45,156 nt of DNA, taken from Verrucomicrobiaceae bacterium (lineage in GTDB: Bacteria > Verrucomicrobiota > Verrucomicrobiia > Verrucomicrobiales > Akkermansiaceae). Below the pieces are notes generated by a model. That model was not told the DNA's origin and made no database searches. It was given only the letters and a program-made list of their open reading frames with translations. Positions 1-7,880 of the stretch are shown here, in pieces. Where the stretch lies: the NCBI GenBank assembly GCA_027485615.1, contig JAIXQS010000086.1, positions 1 to 45,156 of the forward strand, given 5' to 3'. Positions within the stretch are counted from its first letter, which is position 1. Each line of letters opens with the position of its first letter. The translations under genes were made by a program, and so were the position numbers.

Positions 1-1
1 C

Positions 2-1384
2 GACCTCTACGGGAAAGCCTTCGAGGAAAAATACGAGCAATACGAAGCCCAGGCCGCAGAGGGCAAGATCTGGTCCCGCCAGCTCCCCGCCATCGAGCTC
101 TGGAAATCCATGCTGAAAATGGTCTTCGAGACCGGCCACCCGTGGATCACTTTCAAGGATCCGTGCAACGTCCGCTCCCCGCAGGATCATTGCGGCGTCA
201 TCCACTCCAGCAACCTCTGCACCGAGATCACGCTCAACACCTCCGATGAGGAAACCGCGGTCTGCAACCTCGGCTCCGTCGTCCTTGAGTCCCACATCAC
301 TCCGGACGGCGCCATCGACCACGCGATGCTCAAGGAGACCATCACCGTCGCCCTCCGCGCCCTCGACAATGTCATCGACATCAACTTCTACCCCACCGCA
401 GCCGCGAAGACCGCGAACTCCCGCCACCGCCCCATCGGCCTCGGCGTCATGGGCCTGCAGAACGCCCTCTACAAGCGCAACCTCGCCTTCGCATCCGATG
501 CCGCCGTCGAGTTCAACGACGAGATGATGGAGGCCATCGCCTACTACGCCTACAGCGCCTCCAGCGATCTCGCCGCCGAGGTCGGCACCTACTCCAGCTA
601 CGAGGGATCGAAGTGGAGCAGGGGACTCCTCCCGCAAGACACCGTCGATCTCCTCCAGGACGAGCGCGGCCGCAAGATCGACGTCCCGCGCGGCGGGAAA
701 ATGGACTGGTCCGTCGTCCGCGAGAAAATCGCCAAGCACGGCATGAGGAACTCCAACGTCCTCGCCATCGCCCCCACCGCCACGATCTCGAACATCATGG
801 GCACCACCCCCTGCATCGAGCCGAACTACAAGAACCTCTACGTGAAATCCAACCTCTCCGGCGATTTCACCATCCTCAACACCGAGCTCGTCCGCGATCT
901 CAAGAAAGCCAACCTCTGGTCCCCGGAAATGGTCGACCAGCTCAAATACTTCGATGGCGAGCTCGACGCCATCGATGACATCCCGGAGGCCATCAAGCAA
1001 AAGCACAAGACCGTCTTCGGCATCGGCTACGAATACATCGTCGATGCCGCCGCCCGCCGCCAGAAGTGGATCGACCAGTCACAGTCGGTCAATCTCTTCC
1101 TCGCCACCCCGGACTTCAAGACCCTCAGCCACATGTACCGCCGTGCATGGGACAAGGGCCTCAAGACCACCTACTACCTCCGCACCCTCCAGGCATCCAA
1201 CGTCGAGAAATCCACCCTCAACGTCCAGAAGGAGCAACGCGGCGTCATGGCCACCCAAACCGCCGCCACCGCCGCCACCAACCTCGCCGCCGCCACCGCG
1301 AAACGCGAGTTCACCGCCGAGGAAAAAATGGTCTGCTCCCTCGACGCCATGATGAACGGGGGAGAGTGCGAGGCCTGTCAATAA
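2..1384 (+). CDS. nrdA: Ribonucleoside-diphosphate reductase, alpha subunit (C-terminal part; 5' end outside window)
   Basis: Class I ribonucleotide reductase large subunit, which reduces ribonucleoside diphosphates to deoxy forms in the cytoplasm using a radical from the beta subunit. The frame is open from base 2, so the N-terminus lies upstream. Visible active-site features are SNLCTEI (the Asn-x-Cys-x-Glu triad of the catalytic loop), AVCNLGS (the second redox cysteine), TTYYLRT (the paired radical-transfer tyrosines), and a C-terminal GGECEACQ with the CxxC pair that re-reduces the active site. The body is standard for the family. No nrdB is seen downstream; the next gene is unrelated and much more A+T-rich, so the small subunit is presumably upstream or elsewhere. 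Confidence 0.95.
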   Translation, partial: DLYGKAFEEKYEQYEAQAAEGKIWSRQLPAIELWKSMLKMVFETGHPWITFKDPCNVRSPQDHCGVIHSSNLCTEITLNTSDEETAVCNLGSVVLESHITPDGAIDHAMLKETITVALRALDNVIDINFYPTAAAKTANSRHRPIGLGVMGLQNALYKRNLAFASDAAVEFNDEMMEAIAYYAYSASSDLAAEVGTYSSYEGSKWSRGLLPQDTVDLLQDERGRKIDVPRGGKMDWSVVREKIAKHGMRNSNVLAIAPTATISNIMGTTPCIEPNYKNLYVKSNLSGDFTILNTELVRDLKKANLWSPEMVDQLKYFDGELDAIDDIPEAIKQKHKTVFGIGYEYIVDAAARRQKWIDQSQSVNLFLATPDFKTLSHMYRRAWDKGLKTTYYLRTLQASNVEKSTLNVQKEQRGVMATQTAATAATNLAAATAKREFTAEEKMVCSLDAMMNGGECEACQ

Positions 1385-1424
1385 CTCAGTATCCATCTGA
1401 TCCTTCAGTCATATACTCAAACCA

Positions 1425-2531
1425 ATGAATATCGAAACTCTACAGCATTTTATCGATACATTTAATCGCGAAGTTGTAGACTCGGGATTCAAGCGAGATC
1501 TGGATGACTTTTCTTCAAGTTTACCCGCATCTCAGGCCAACATTCTGGCTCTTAGGGATATTGCGGAAAAGGTTTTAGTATCCCTTGAGCGAATCTACAA
1601 CGGAGATTTACCGGCTGGTTTTAAGATCCTCCTCCCGAAGGCAGCAGCGCCCCCATTCACAAATGCTCCACATGACGAGAAGCTCTTGGAACTCATTTCA
1701 AATAAAGAAATTACTCAAGCGGAGTTCTATGCTCAGCTCACTCAGCTAATTGCGCAACTACAAGATCAAATATCGACAAATATTGATCAAATCTCTAAGA
1801 TTGAAAGCTTCATCGAGCCCTACCTCAATGAAGATATAGAGCGATTGGCCGAAGGTGATAACGCAGTGATTTCTATCATTTTCAATGAAGAGAAGACGAT
1901 CTCAAGTTTGTCAAACTTCACCAAAACAGTTGCAGCATGGAACCGAGCTCTGCCAATTTACCACCAGCTAGTAAAAAGTGATCCGCCAGACGATGTTCAT
2001 CTAGTTGAGATTCAAAACGGATCAATAGATCTAATCGTAAATCTTAATGTCGATGTTGCTCTCGATATGGCTGAATTATTCAAAATTGGATTCAGTGTGT
2101 TTGCTGCATATCTATCTTACAAAAAAGTAGCCAAGCCGATTATTGATTCTTACTACGGAAACAAGCAGTTAATTGCTCTAGAGGAAGAGCGCGAAAAGCT
2201 CCTTCTCGAGAATATTGGAGAGGCAGTAAGAGGAGCGCTGATGAATCAACACAAAAAAGCAAAAAAAGCTAACAAGTCGATTGATGCTACAGCTGTTGAA
2301 AAGAAAGTCGAGCTTGTGGCCAATCTTGTGACATCCCACATTGTTCATGGAAATGACCTTAAGCTGCTTGCTCTGCCTGGTTGCACCGATGACTCCACCC
2401 CTAAGCCAGCTTACGCCGAAGAGTTACGCGAGCAATCTGCAGTAGCTAGACTAAATTTAAGGCAAATTCCAGCGGAATCACAAATGAAGCTCTTGGAAGT
2501 TTATGGAAAAATTGGTGATACGGCAGATTGA
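1425..2531 (+). CDS. Uncharacterised 368-aa protein, A+T-rich
   Basis: I do not recognise a named family. The protein is mostly helical and charged. A central stretch (about residues 185-235) has the pattern HLVEIQNGSIDLIVNLNV followed by a hydrophobic helix (LFKIGFSVFAAYLSY), then a long Lys/Glu-rich probable coiled coil (about 240-295). There is no signal peptide or catalytic motif. Base composition is strikingly lower in G+C than the flanking genes: the 60-base line at 1981 has 23 G+C, the line at 4081 has 40. This suggests horizontal acquisition. The stop overlaps the first possible start of the next gene (TTG at 2528), so the two are probably co-transcribed. Placement between nrdA and a restriction-modification pair makes a defence-related role possible but unproven. 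Confidence 0.8.
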   Translation: MNIETLQHFIDTFNREVVDSGFKRDLDDFSSSLPASQANILALRDIAEKVLVSLERIYNGDLPAGFKILLPKAAAPPFTNAPHDEKLLELISNKEITQAEFYAQLTQLIAQLQDQISTNIDQISKIESFIEPYLNEDIERLAEGDNAVISIIFNEEKTISSLSNFTKTVAAWNRALPIYHQLVKSDPPDDVHLVEIQNGSIDLIVNLNVDVALDMAELFKIGFSVFAAYLSYKKVAKPIIDSYYGNKQLIALEEEREKLLLENIGEAVRGALMNQHKKAKKANKSIDATAVEKKVELVANLVTSHIVHGNDLKLLALPGCTDDSTPKPAYAEELREQSAVARLNLRQIPAESQMKLLEVYGKIGDTAD

Positions 2532-2545
2532 AGAATTCATTCAAA

Positions 2546-3427
2546 ATGAAACAATTATTCTATTTTTATGTTTTGCTTATGCCGGTTTTTCTGCCGAGTT
2601 GTGAAGAACCGGCGTCTGCTCCTTCAGAATTAGATAAGCTTATAAGTAAAGCAGAGAAAGGAGATGCGAAATCTCAGTTTTACTTGGCGCTTAGATATGA
2701 CAATGGTGAAGGGGTAAATAAGGACGATAAAATAGCAACAGAATGGTACAGGAAAGCAGCTGAAAGCGGTGATGCTGATTCTCAATTCAATTTAGCCAAT
2801 AGATATGATACTGGGAAAGGAGTGAAGAAAAATAGAGAGGAAGCTACGAACTGGTATAGAAAAGCGGCAGAGCAAGGCGATTCGGAAGCTCAGTATTGGA
2901 TGGGTTTTCGCTATCAATTAGGTGAAGGAGTCACTCAGGATTATTCTCAGGCTGCTAAGTGGTATCGGAAATCGGCTGAGCAAAATAATGCAAATGCACA
3001 ATACAAGCTCGGCTTTTTGTACAATATGGGTTTTATGGGAGTGCCGCGTGATCCTTCTGAGGCGGCAAGATGGTATCTTAAAGCAGCAGAACAAGGGCAG
3101 GAAGTCGCGCAATCCAACCTGGCCGGAATGCTACAACGTGGAGATGGAGTGGCCCAGGATCTGGAAAAGGCTGCGAAATGGCATCTCAAAGCTGCCGAGA
3201 AAGGAATGTCGGGATCTCAATTTGAACTCGGGATGATGTATGCGAGTGGGCAAGGAGTAACGCGAAATCTCATAACTGCTTATACGTGGTTTAACATTTC
3301 TGCTGCCGATGGAAAAAATGAAGCAATTACAGCTCTTGAAACATTACAAAAATCAATGTCCCCAGACGAAGTTACTCAAGCCCAAAAAATGAGTCGCGAA
3401 ATGCATCTTCGGATTTCTACAAATTGA
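2546..3427 (+). CDS. Sel1-like repeat lipoprotein
   Basis: Secreted, probably lipid-anchored solenoid protein made of Sel1/TPR-like repeats, a family that generally mediates protein-protein contacts. I chose the ATG at 2546 because it gives a compact signal peptide (MKQLFYFYVLLMP) and a lipobox-like LPSC; a TTG at 2528 that overlaps the previous stop is an alternative giving 299 aa. At least six repeats of about 36 residues follow, each with the hallmark A..W(Y/H).KAAE.G...AQ(Y/F).LG..Y..G.GV (for example EWYRKAAESGDADSQF and KWYRKSAEQNNANAQY). Low G+C is shared with the preceding gene. The partner and function are unknown. Confidence 0.88.
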   Translation: MKQLFYFYVLLMPVFLPSCEEPASAPSELDKLISKAEKGDAKSQFYLALRYDNGEGVNKDDKIATEWYRKAAESGDADSQFNLANRYDTGKGVKKNREEATNWYRKAAEQGDSEAQYWMGFRYQLGEGVTQDYSQAAKWYRKSAEQNNANAQYKLGFLYNMGFMGVPRDPSEAARWYLKAAEQGQEVAQSNLAGMLQRGDGVAQDLEKAAKWHLKAAEKGMSGSQFELGMMYASGQGVTRNLITAYTWFNISAADGKNEAITALETLQKSMSPDEVTQAQKMSREMHLRISTN

Positions 3428-3430
3428 AAC

Positions 3431-3459
3431 AATCCATTTCTCCGACGGATTCATTTTTT
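3431..3459 (+). terminator. Possible weak intrinsic terminator after the Sel1 gene
   Basis: AATCC (3431-3435) can pair with GGATT (3447-3451), followed by CATTTTTT. The stem is only five base pairs with an 11-nt loop, so this is a weak candidate. It lies four bases after the stop of the Sel1-repeat gene, the right place to end the two-gene A+T-rich unit. Confidence 0.35.
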
Positions 3460-3573
3460 GAATTGGTCGGAATGAACATAGCTCTTGTGCAGTAAAATTT
3501 CTGCCCAATGTGACTCGGGTCAGGTGCTTAATTCCAACATTTTCCGTCTCAGAATCCCCTCCAGCCTCCGAGC

Positions 3574-4737
3574 TTGACACTTCATCCGCAAACTGTTCAA
3601 AAGAACTCATTGAAACCACTCCTTCCCACCTTTGTCGATTTCTTCGCTGGAAGCGGGCTAGTCACGCAAGGTGTCAGGCACGCTTGCCTGCCCGTGTGGT
3701 CGAACGACGTTTGCCCCAAGAAGGCGGCGATCTACACCGCCAACCAAGGAGCCGGCCACTTTCATCTCGGCTCCATCGAGCAGGTGAAGGGCGCGGCCAT
3801 TCCCGGCGGCGACATCGTCTGGGCGAGCTTTCCCTGCCAGGATCTCTCCCTCGCCGGCAAAATGGGCGGCCTCGCAGCCTCCCGCAGCGGGCTTTTCTGG
3901 CAGTGGCTGCGGGTGCTGGATGAGATGCCCGCCAAGCCCGCCGTGATCGCCTTGGAAAATGTGGTGGGACTCCTATCCGCCAATGGCGGCGCGGATTTCC
4001 ATCTTCTCTACGAAGCTCTCCGGGCGCGATCCTACAAAGTCGGCCCGATGCTGCTGGACGCGCGTCTTTGGGTTCCCCAGTCCCGCCCCAGGGTCTTCAT
4101 CGTCGCCGCCCGGGAAGATATCGATACCACCGCGCTGGAGGACAACGGCCCCAACTGGTTGCATCCCGATCCGGTGCGCAAGGCCATCGCACCTCTGGAC
4201 GATATCGTCTTCTGGTCCATGCCCCGCCCCAACAAGCGCCCGAAAGCGCTGAGCGACATCATCGAGTGGGACGCCCCGGTGTTCGACAAAACCCGTGCGG
4301 ACACGCTGCTGTCCCTCGTCGCCCCCAAGCATCAGGAATTGCTCGACAAGCTGCCCCGTCACCAGCGCGCCGTCTTCCCCGGCTACCGCCGCACCCGCAA
4401 CGGCAAACAGGTTCTCGAACTCCGCTTCGACGATCTCTCCGGCTGCCTCCGCACCGCCGAGGGCGGCAGCAGTTGCCAGTTCCTCCTCCTCCACGAGAAC
4501 GGCGAATGGACAGCCCGCAAGATCACCACCCGCGAGGCCGCACGCATCATGGGAGCACCCGAGCGCTACCGCCTCTCCACTTCCTACAACGAATCCTACA
4601 ACGCCATGGGCGACGCTGTCGTAGTGCCCGTAGTCAAACACCTGGTCGATCACCTCTTCATCCCCCTCTGCACCGCCGCCAACCACCATGCCCTCCAACC
4701 TGCAAAGCCAGCTCCACGAGTTCGCCTCATCGCATAA
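3574..4737 (+). CDS. DNA (cytosine-5)-methyltransferase
   Basis: Type II-style C5-cytosine methyltransferase, transferring methyl from SAM to cytosine in a specific DNA site. Motif order is canonical: motif I FVDFFAGSGLVTQG (about 20-33), motif IV ASFPCQDLSLAGKMGGL with catalytic Cys88, motif VI ENVVGLL (128-134), motif VIII QSRPRVFIVA (169-178), a short target-recognition segment, then SYNAMGDAVVVPVV as motif X near the C-terminus. Length (387 aa) fits the family. The start is uncertain: TTG at 3574 gives the longest frame, but a second TTG at 3610 begins just before motif I, and the TTGACA at 3574 could instead be a promoter -35 box. The 3' end overlaps the next gene by 50 bp, typical of translationally coupled restriction-modification genes. 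Confidence 0.93.
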   Translation: MTLHPQTVQKNSLKPLLPTFVDFFAGSGLVTQGVRHACLPVWSNDVCPKKAAIYTANQGAGHFHLGSIEQVKGAAIPGGDIVWASFPCQDLSLAGKMGGLAASRSGLFWQWLRVLDEMPAKPAVIALENVVGLLSANGGADFHLLYEALRARSYKVGPMLLDARLWVPQSRPRVFIVAAREDIDTTALEDNGPNWLHPDPVRKAIAPLDDIVFWSMPRPNKRPKALSDIIEWDAPVFDKTRADTLLSLVAPKHQELLDKLPRHQRAVFPGYRRTRNGKQVLELRFDDLSGCLRTAEGGSSCQFLLLHENGEWTARKITTREAARIMGAPERYRLSTSYNESYNAMGDAVVVPVVKHLVDHLFIPLCTAANHHALQPAKPAPRVRLIA

Positions 4738-5623
4738 GTTCCTTGGCAACAAGGGGCCGCTTTGCGTGGCGCTTCATATCACCCGCTGGGCGATCAATCA
4801 TGGCCTGCCCATCGATTCGGGCAAGATGATCACCGAAGGCAAAGGGCAGGTGCTCAATCTCGGCAAGGGCGCAGTGCAGCGGGTCTTGAAGGATTACGGT
4901 ATTCCCAAGGTTCTGGCGAACGAAGGCGGGCGCACGAGCCGCAGCAGCATGAGCAACATGCAGGACTACGTCTCCTTTCTTAACCAAGCCGCTGAGAAGC
5001 CGGGGTTCGACCTCGCAGAAGTGGAAGCATGGTGGGTGGCACGTGTGCGGGAATTCTTCGATGCGTCCCCGTTTAAGCTCAAGGTCGATACCGGTTCCTC
5101 GATCAAAGCCTGTCTCACGGGTGTTTTCGATGAGGCAAGAAAGCGGCAGGGCGAGAAGCGTGGCTCCACCACGGTAGGGGCAGTGATGCAGCATCTTGTC
5201 GGTGCTAAACTCGAGATGCTCTACCCAGATCAGGAAATCCGGCATAGCGGCTACTCCGTGGCAGACTCGCCGACGGGGAGATCGGGCGATTTCCAGATCG
5301 GCGATTGTGTAATCCACGTGACGAATTCTCCCGGCACGCCATTGCTCCTCAAGTGTTCCGAAAACCTGGACCGAGGTTTGCGCCCGCTGATCATCTCGCA
5401 AGACCTGAGCGCGGCATACGCCGAAAAACTCGCGGCGGAAGCGGGCATTGCCCGGCGCGTAGAAGTCCTAGACATCACCCAGTTTCTCGTAGCGAACATG
5501 CTTGAGTGGACGGGCTTTGACGGCAGCCAGCGCCGCCACACCTTTGAACAGCTCATAGCCCGCTACAACGCCATCATCGAAACCTGCGAGACAGACCCAA
5601 GTTTGAAAATTGAAGTCGCATGA
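4688..5623 (+). CDS. DUF4928-like protein, putative restriction endonuclease partner of the C5 methyltransferase
   Basis: 311-aa cytoplasmic protein with no signal peptide. I recognise the overall pattern as resembling DUF4928, a family often found next to C5-cytosine methyltransferases and therefore suspected to be the cognate restriction enzyme; this is recalled, not searched. The most nuclease-like region is around residues 196-240: GRSGDFQIGDCVIHVTNSPG, then LLLKCSENLDRGLRPLII. An acidic residue, a beta-strand pair and a downstream Lys would suit a PD-(D/E)xK-type fold, but no textbook motif is present. The N-terminal half (AINHGLPID, LGKGAVQRVLKDYGI) may be helical DNA-binding. It starts inside the methyltransferase gene, supporting a restriction-modification operon. 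The target sequence is unknown. Confidence 0.7.
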   Translation: MPSNLQSQLHEFASSHKFLGNKGPLCVALHITRWAINHGLPIDSGKMITEGKGQVLNLGKGAVQRVLKDYGIPKVLANEGGRTSRSSMSNMQDYVSFLNQAAEKPGFDLAEVEAWWVARVREFFDASPFKLKVDTGSSIKACLTGVFDEARKRQGEKRGSTTVGAVMQHLVGAKLEMLYPDQEIRHSGYSVADSPTGRSGDFQIGDCVIHVTNSPGTPLLLKCSENLDRGLRPLIISQDLSAAYAEKLAAEAGIARRVEVLDITQFLVANMLEWTGFDGSQRRHTFEQLIARYNAIIETCETDPSLKIEVA

Positions 5624-5633
5624 TCTAACTGAA

Positions 5634-5906
5634 ATGTCTGACATTACCTTCCATCCCGCCTACTTGTCCGGTTCAGAAGCCGAAAAAATTCATCGGGCGC
5701 TAGTTGAATCAGGTCACACTGATCTCGCCGACATCATGTCGGAAAGATCCCAGCGCACGGATACCGATCGCCGATACGCCAACGCGCTGGAATTGCTTGA
5801 GGAAGGGACTTTCGAAATGGATGATGCGCCCGTTGTTTCCTCCAGCGAAGATGGTGCGTTCGTCATGGTCTGGCAGTGGGTCGATTCCGAGAGCGCTCTA
5901 GTTTAA
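5634..5906 (+). CDS. Small acidic protein of unknown function
   Basis: 90-aa acidic protein starting at ATG 5634 (MSDITFHPAYLSG); a TTG at 5610 inside the end of the preceding gene would add eight residues. Features are a helical middle (EAEKIHRALVESGHTDLADIM) and a C-terminal hydrophobic strand (DGAFVMVWQWVDSESA). There are no known motifs. It follows the putative restriction gene by about 10 bp (or overlaps it if the TTG is used), so it is likely in the same transcript. It could be an accessory of the restriction-modification module or an independent cargo gene. Confidence 0.6.
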   Translation: MSDITFHPAYLSGSEAEKIHRALVESGHTDLADIMSERSQRTDTDRRYANALELLEEGTFEMDDAPVVSSSEDGAFVMVWQWVDSESALV

Positions 5907-5924
5907 TTCCAACCATCATTCGCC

Positions 5925-6206
5925 ATGGATATCCCTCCCCACGACCCCGATCTCGCAGCCTCCACTGATGGCTTTTTCGATCCTGAGGTCAGCAACGGTT
6001 TGCGCGCACGTTCCGCGCACCAGGCGGTGCTGCACTATCAGGAGCAAGGTTACGACGGCGATGAGCACATATGCTCCATTGATCTGATCACCAATCTTCT
6101 GCACTTCATCCACTCCTTAGGTGAATCCCCATTGGAGGCTCTGGATAAAGCCCGGGGACATTTTCTCGCGGAAGCACGCGGCGCAACCCCGCAAGTCCTC
6201 GGATGA
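5925..6206 (+). CDS. Small protein of unknown function
   Basis: 93-aa protein starting at ATG 5925, 18 bp after the preceding stop. The N-terminus is polar and acidic. The C-terminal half, SIDLITNLLHFIHSLGESPLEALDKARGHFLAE, looks like two amphipathic helices of a kind often seen in small plasmid or island proteins, but I cannot name a family. Coding is supported by composition, tight spacing to the upstream genes and lack of a competing frame. It precedes the 21-bp tandem repeat by about 20 bp. Confidence 0.55.
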   Translation: MDIPPHDPDLAASTDGFFDPEVSNGLRARSAHQAVLHYQEQGYDGDEHICSIDLITNLLHFIHSLGESPLEALDKARGHFLAEARGATPQVLG

Positions 6207-6228
6207 TGCATCATTGGGTCATTTCCTT

Positions 6229-6438
6229 TTTGGGAAAGCCCCTTCACAGTTTGGGAAAGCCCCTTCACAGTTTGGGCAAGCCCCTTCACAGTTTGGGAAA
6301 GCTCCTTCACACTTTGGGAAAGCCTCTTCACACTTTGAGAAAGCCTCTTCACACTTTGAGAAAGGCTCTTCATCTTCTAAGAATGGCGCTTCAACCTTTG
6401 GGAAAGGGGCTTCATTTTCCGGGAAAGGCAACTTTTGG
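6229..6438. repeat. 21-bp tandem repeat, about ten units
   Basis: Direct tandem array with exact 21-bp register: units start with TTTGGG(A/C)AAG (or variants) at 6229, 6250, 6271, 6292, 6313, 6334, 6355, 6376, 6397 and 6418. The first seven are well conserved and end in CTTCACA(G/C); the last three are degenerate. Because 21 is a multiple of three, several frames stay open and would encode heptads such as FGKAPSQ or LGKPLHS (plus) and LSQSVKR (minus). An ATG at 6203 could start an 81-aa (LGKPLHS)n peptide, but coding is unproven. The array occupies most of the gap between two genes. It is not a CRISPR: there are no spacers. Confidence 0.95.
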
Positions 6439-6524
6439 CTTGCCATGATGCGGGGTGATTTGGTTTATCGAACGCGTAAATAAGGAAAAGCGATTCCGCG
6501 CAGGTATGCGGAGCCGGTTTTCTT

Positions 6525-7256
6525 ATGAGAAACAAAGACAAAATCACCACAGCTATGCCCAGCGAACAATCATTCATGGACCGGGTTCAGCGCTCGGAAG
6601 AACTCCTAACGGCGGTTGCCGCCATGTCGCCCGCCTATGCACCGGCGGACTCCGCCTTCACCCTCGCCAAGCTGACCACGGCCGTCGCCGCCGCAAAGGC
6701 TGCGAACACGGCGTTGGACGACGCCCGCCCGCCGTATCAGGACGAGGTGACGGACCGCTCCGCGCTGGTGAAACTCATCGGGCCGCTCATCACGCAATCG
6801 CTCGCCCATGTGAAGAGCAACACGGCATGGGCGAAGCGTTTCGACGCGGTGAAAAACCTGGCGGACAAGGTGCGCGGCGTTTACCCGCCCAAGGCGAAGC
6901 CCGCCGATCCCGCGCCGGACAAGAAGGAGCGCAACCGGGGGGAGCAGAGCTACGTGGAGATCGCATCGCACCTCAAGCGCTACATCGCCCGGCTTGAAGG
7001 CCTCGCCGGATTCGCCCCGCAGGATCCGAAGATTTCCCTCGCCTCCCTCAACGGCCACCTCTCCGCGCTCGACGGCCTCAACCAATCGCTCCCCGCGCTT
7101 TCGCAGACCCTCGCGGACGCCATCACCGACCGCCAGGAAGCCTACAACGGCCCCGCCGGGCTGAAGTTTGTCTTCGACGGGGTGAAAACCAGCGTGAAAG
7201 GCCAATACGGCCAGTCCTCTGCCGAATACAAATCCATCAGCGGCATGCGGTGGTAG
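6525..7256 (+). CDS. Uncharacterised conserved helical protein
   Basis: 243-aa, Ala- and Lys-rich, helical protein without signal peptide or membrane segments. It starts at ATG 6525; a second in-frame ATG at residue 11 (MPSEQSFMDRV) may be the real start. The C-terminus, EAYNGPAGLKFVFDGVKTSV followed by KGQYGQSSAEYKSISGMRW, resembles a motif (VK..YG..S.EYK.I.G..F/W) I recall from uncharacterised proteins in Bacteroidota and related phyla; no function is known to me. The middle (EIASHLKRYIARLEGLAGF) looks like paired helices. The gene lies immediately downstream of the 21-bp tandem array, an arrangement worth testing for recurrence. Confidence 0.75.
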   Translation: MRNKDKITTAMPSEQSFMDRVQRSEELLTAVAAMSPAYAPADSAFTLAKLTTAVAAAKAANTALDDARPPYQDEVTDRSALVKLIGPLITQSLAHVKSNTAWAKRFDAVKNLADKVRGVYPPKAKPADPAPDKKERNRGEQSYVEIASHLKRYIARLEGLAGFAPQDPKISLASLNGHLSALDGLNQSLPALSQTLADAITDRQEAYNGPAGLKFVFDGVKTSVKGQYGQSSAEYKSISGMRW

Positions 7257-7326
7257 GCGGGGAGTGGCTGACGCCGGTCTGCCATGTGGATGCACTCCAT
7301 ACCCCGGCGGGGTGTCCGGAACGTAG

Positions 7327-7355
7327 CTCCGGGTGCAGCAGAGCGGAACCCGGAG
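7327..7355 (-). repeat. REP-like hairpin, copy A
   Basis: Perfect 8-bp inverted repeat CTCCGGGT (7327-7334) / ACCCGGAG (7348-7355) around a 13-nt loop. On the minus strand the loop reads TCCGCTCTGCTGC, which matches the loop of the second hairpin (TCCGTTTCACTGT) at 8 of 13 positions, with the same stem and loop lengths. The two are therefore probably copies of one palindromic repeat in opposite orientation. Confidence 0.75.
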
Positions 7356-7510
7356 TGAAATGCGCCATCAGTCCGGCGGCGAGCGGAAAGGCCCGATCCT
7401 TCCGCGCGCTGCCGAAGCCGTAAACCTGCCGAGCCGTTGGTGGGCTGCGGCGGGGGCGTAACGGGTGGGGGAGTCTGCCCCTTGCCCGACAAATCCCTTA
7501 TGCCATCGGT

Positions 7511-7539
7511 CCGGGGGTTCCGTTTCACTGTACCCCCGG
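7511..7539 (+). repeat. REP-like hairpin, copy B
   Basis: Perfect 8-bp inverted repeat CCGGGGGT (7511-7518) / ACCCCCGG (7532-7539) with a 13-nt loop, TCCGTTTCACTGT. Same architecture as copy A but inverted. It is followed by a smaller hairpin of GTCCC/GGGAC. Confidence 0.75.
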
Positions 7540-7706
7540 CTACGTTCGCGCCGTCCCTGTCGGGACTCTAGAGGCGAGCGTATCCGGATCTATGCGCCGC
7601 TCGCGGATTCGTGGACGTTTCGGGATAACACCCGACCGTCTGGTGGCTTGCATTTGGATTCGAAAAGCTCCAGCTTGTCGGTAGTAGAAAGTTTCCTGAG
7701 CCGCCG

Positions 7707-7880
7707 ATGAAAACCACCCGTAAGCCCAAAGCCGCCACCGCATCCCAACCGGAGGACTTTGTTTCCCGCAGCAAGGCCGCCGCGAAGATCATGGCCAAGG
7801 AACTCCGCGCCGAGCACAAGCGCTGGAATCTTCCGCTGCTTTCATGGAAAGACGGCAAGGTGGTTAAGACGTGGCCATGA
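7707..7880 (+). CDS. 57-aa basic small protein
   Basis: Short gene starting at ATG 7707: MKTTRKPKAATASQPEDFVS, then a helix SKAAAKIMAKELRAEHKRW and a C-terminal LPLLSWKDGKVVKTWP. The basic tail, single helix and terminal W+DGKVV strand resemble small antitoxin-like or regulatory proteins, but no toxin gene follows. Its stop overlaps the next start by four bases (ATGA), which supports real translation coupled to the lipoprotein gene. Confidence 0.6.
   Translation: MKTTRKPKAATASQPEDFVSRSKAAAKIMAKELRAEHKRWNLPLLSWKDGKVVKTWP

Larger units (their letters stand above)
7257..7706. other. 450-bp gene-free stretch with hairpin-forming repeats
   Basis: No convincing gene is visible. The stretch is dominated by inverted repeats: the two REP-like hairpins at 7327-7355 and 7511-7539 and a smaller one (GTCCC/GGGAC near 7555-7568). 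An 81-codon open frame at 7465-7710 runs across them but has a low-complexity Arg/Ser-rich translation and is judged non-coding. The last 100 bp before 7707 have no recognisable promoter. Confidence 0.7.

Noticed and set aside
6229..6438. CRISPR array
   Set aside because: Units are contiguous with no spacers and no cas genes are nearby.
6203..6448. 81-codon frame encoding LGKPLHS heptads across the tandem repeat
   Set aside because: Several other frames are equally open because the unit is 21 bp, and there is no start-site support; reported as a repeat instead of a gene.
7465..7710. 81-codon frame before the 57-aa gene
   Set aside because: It runs through two hairpin repeats and has a low-complexity Arg/Ser translation.
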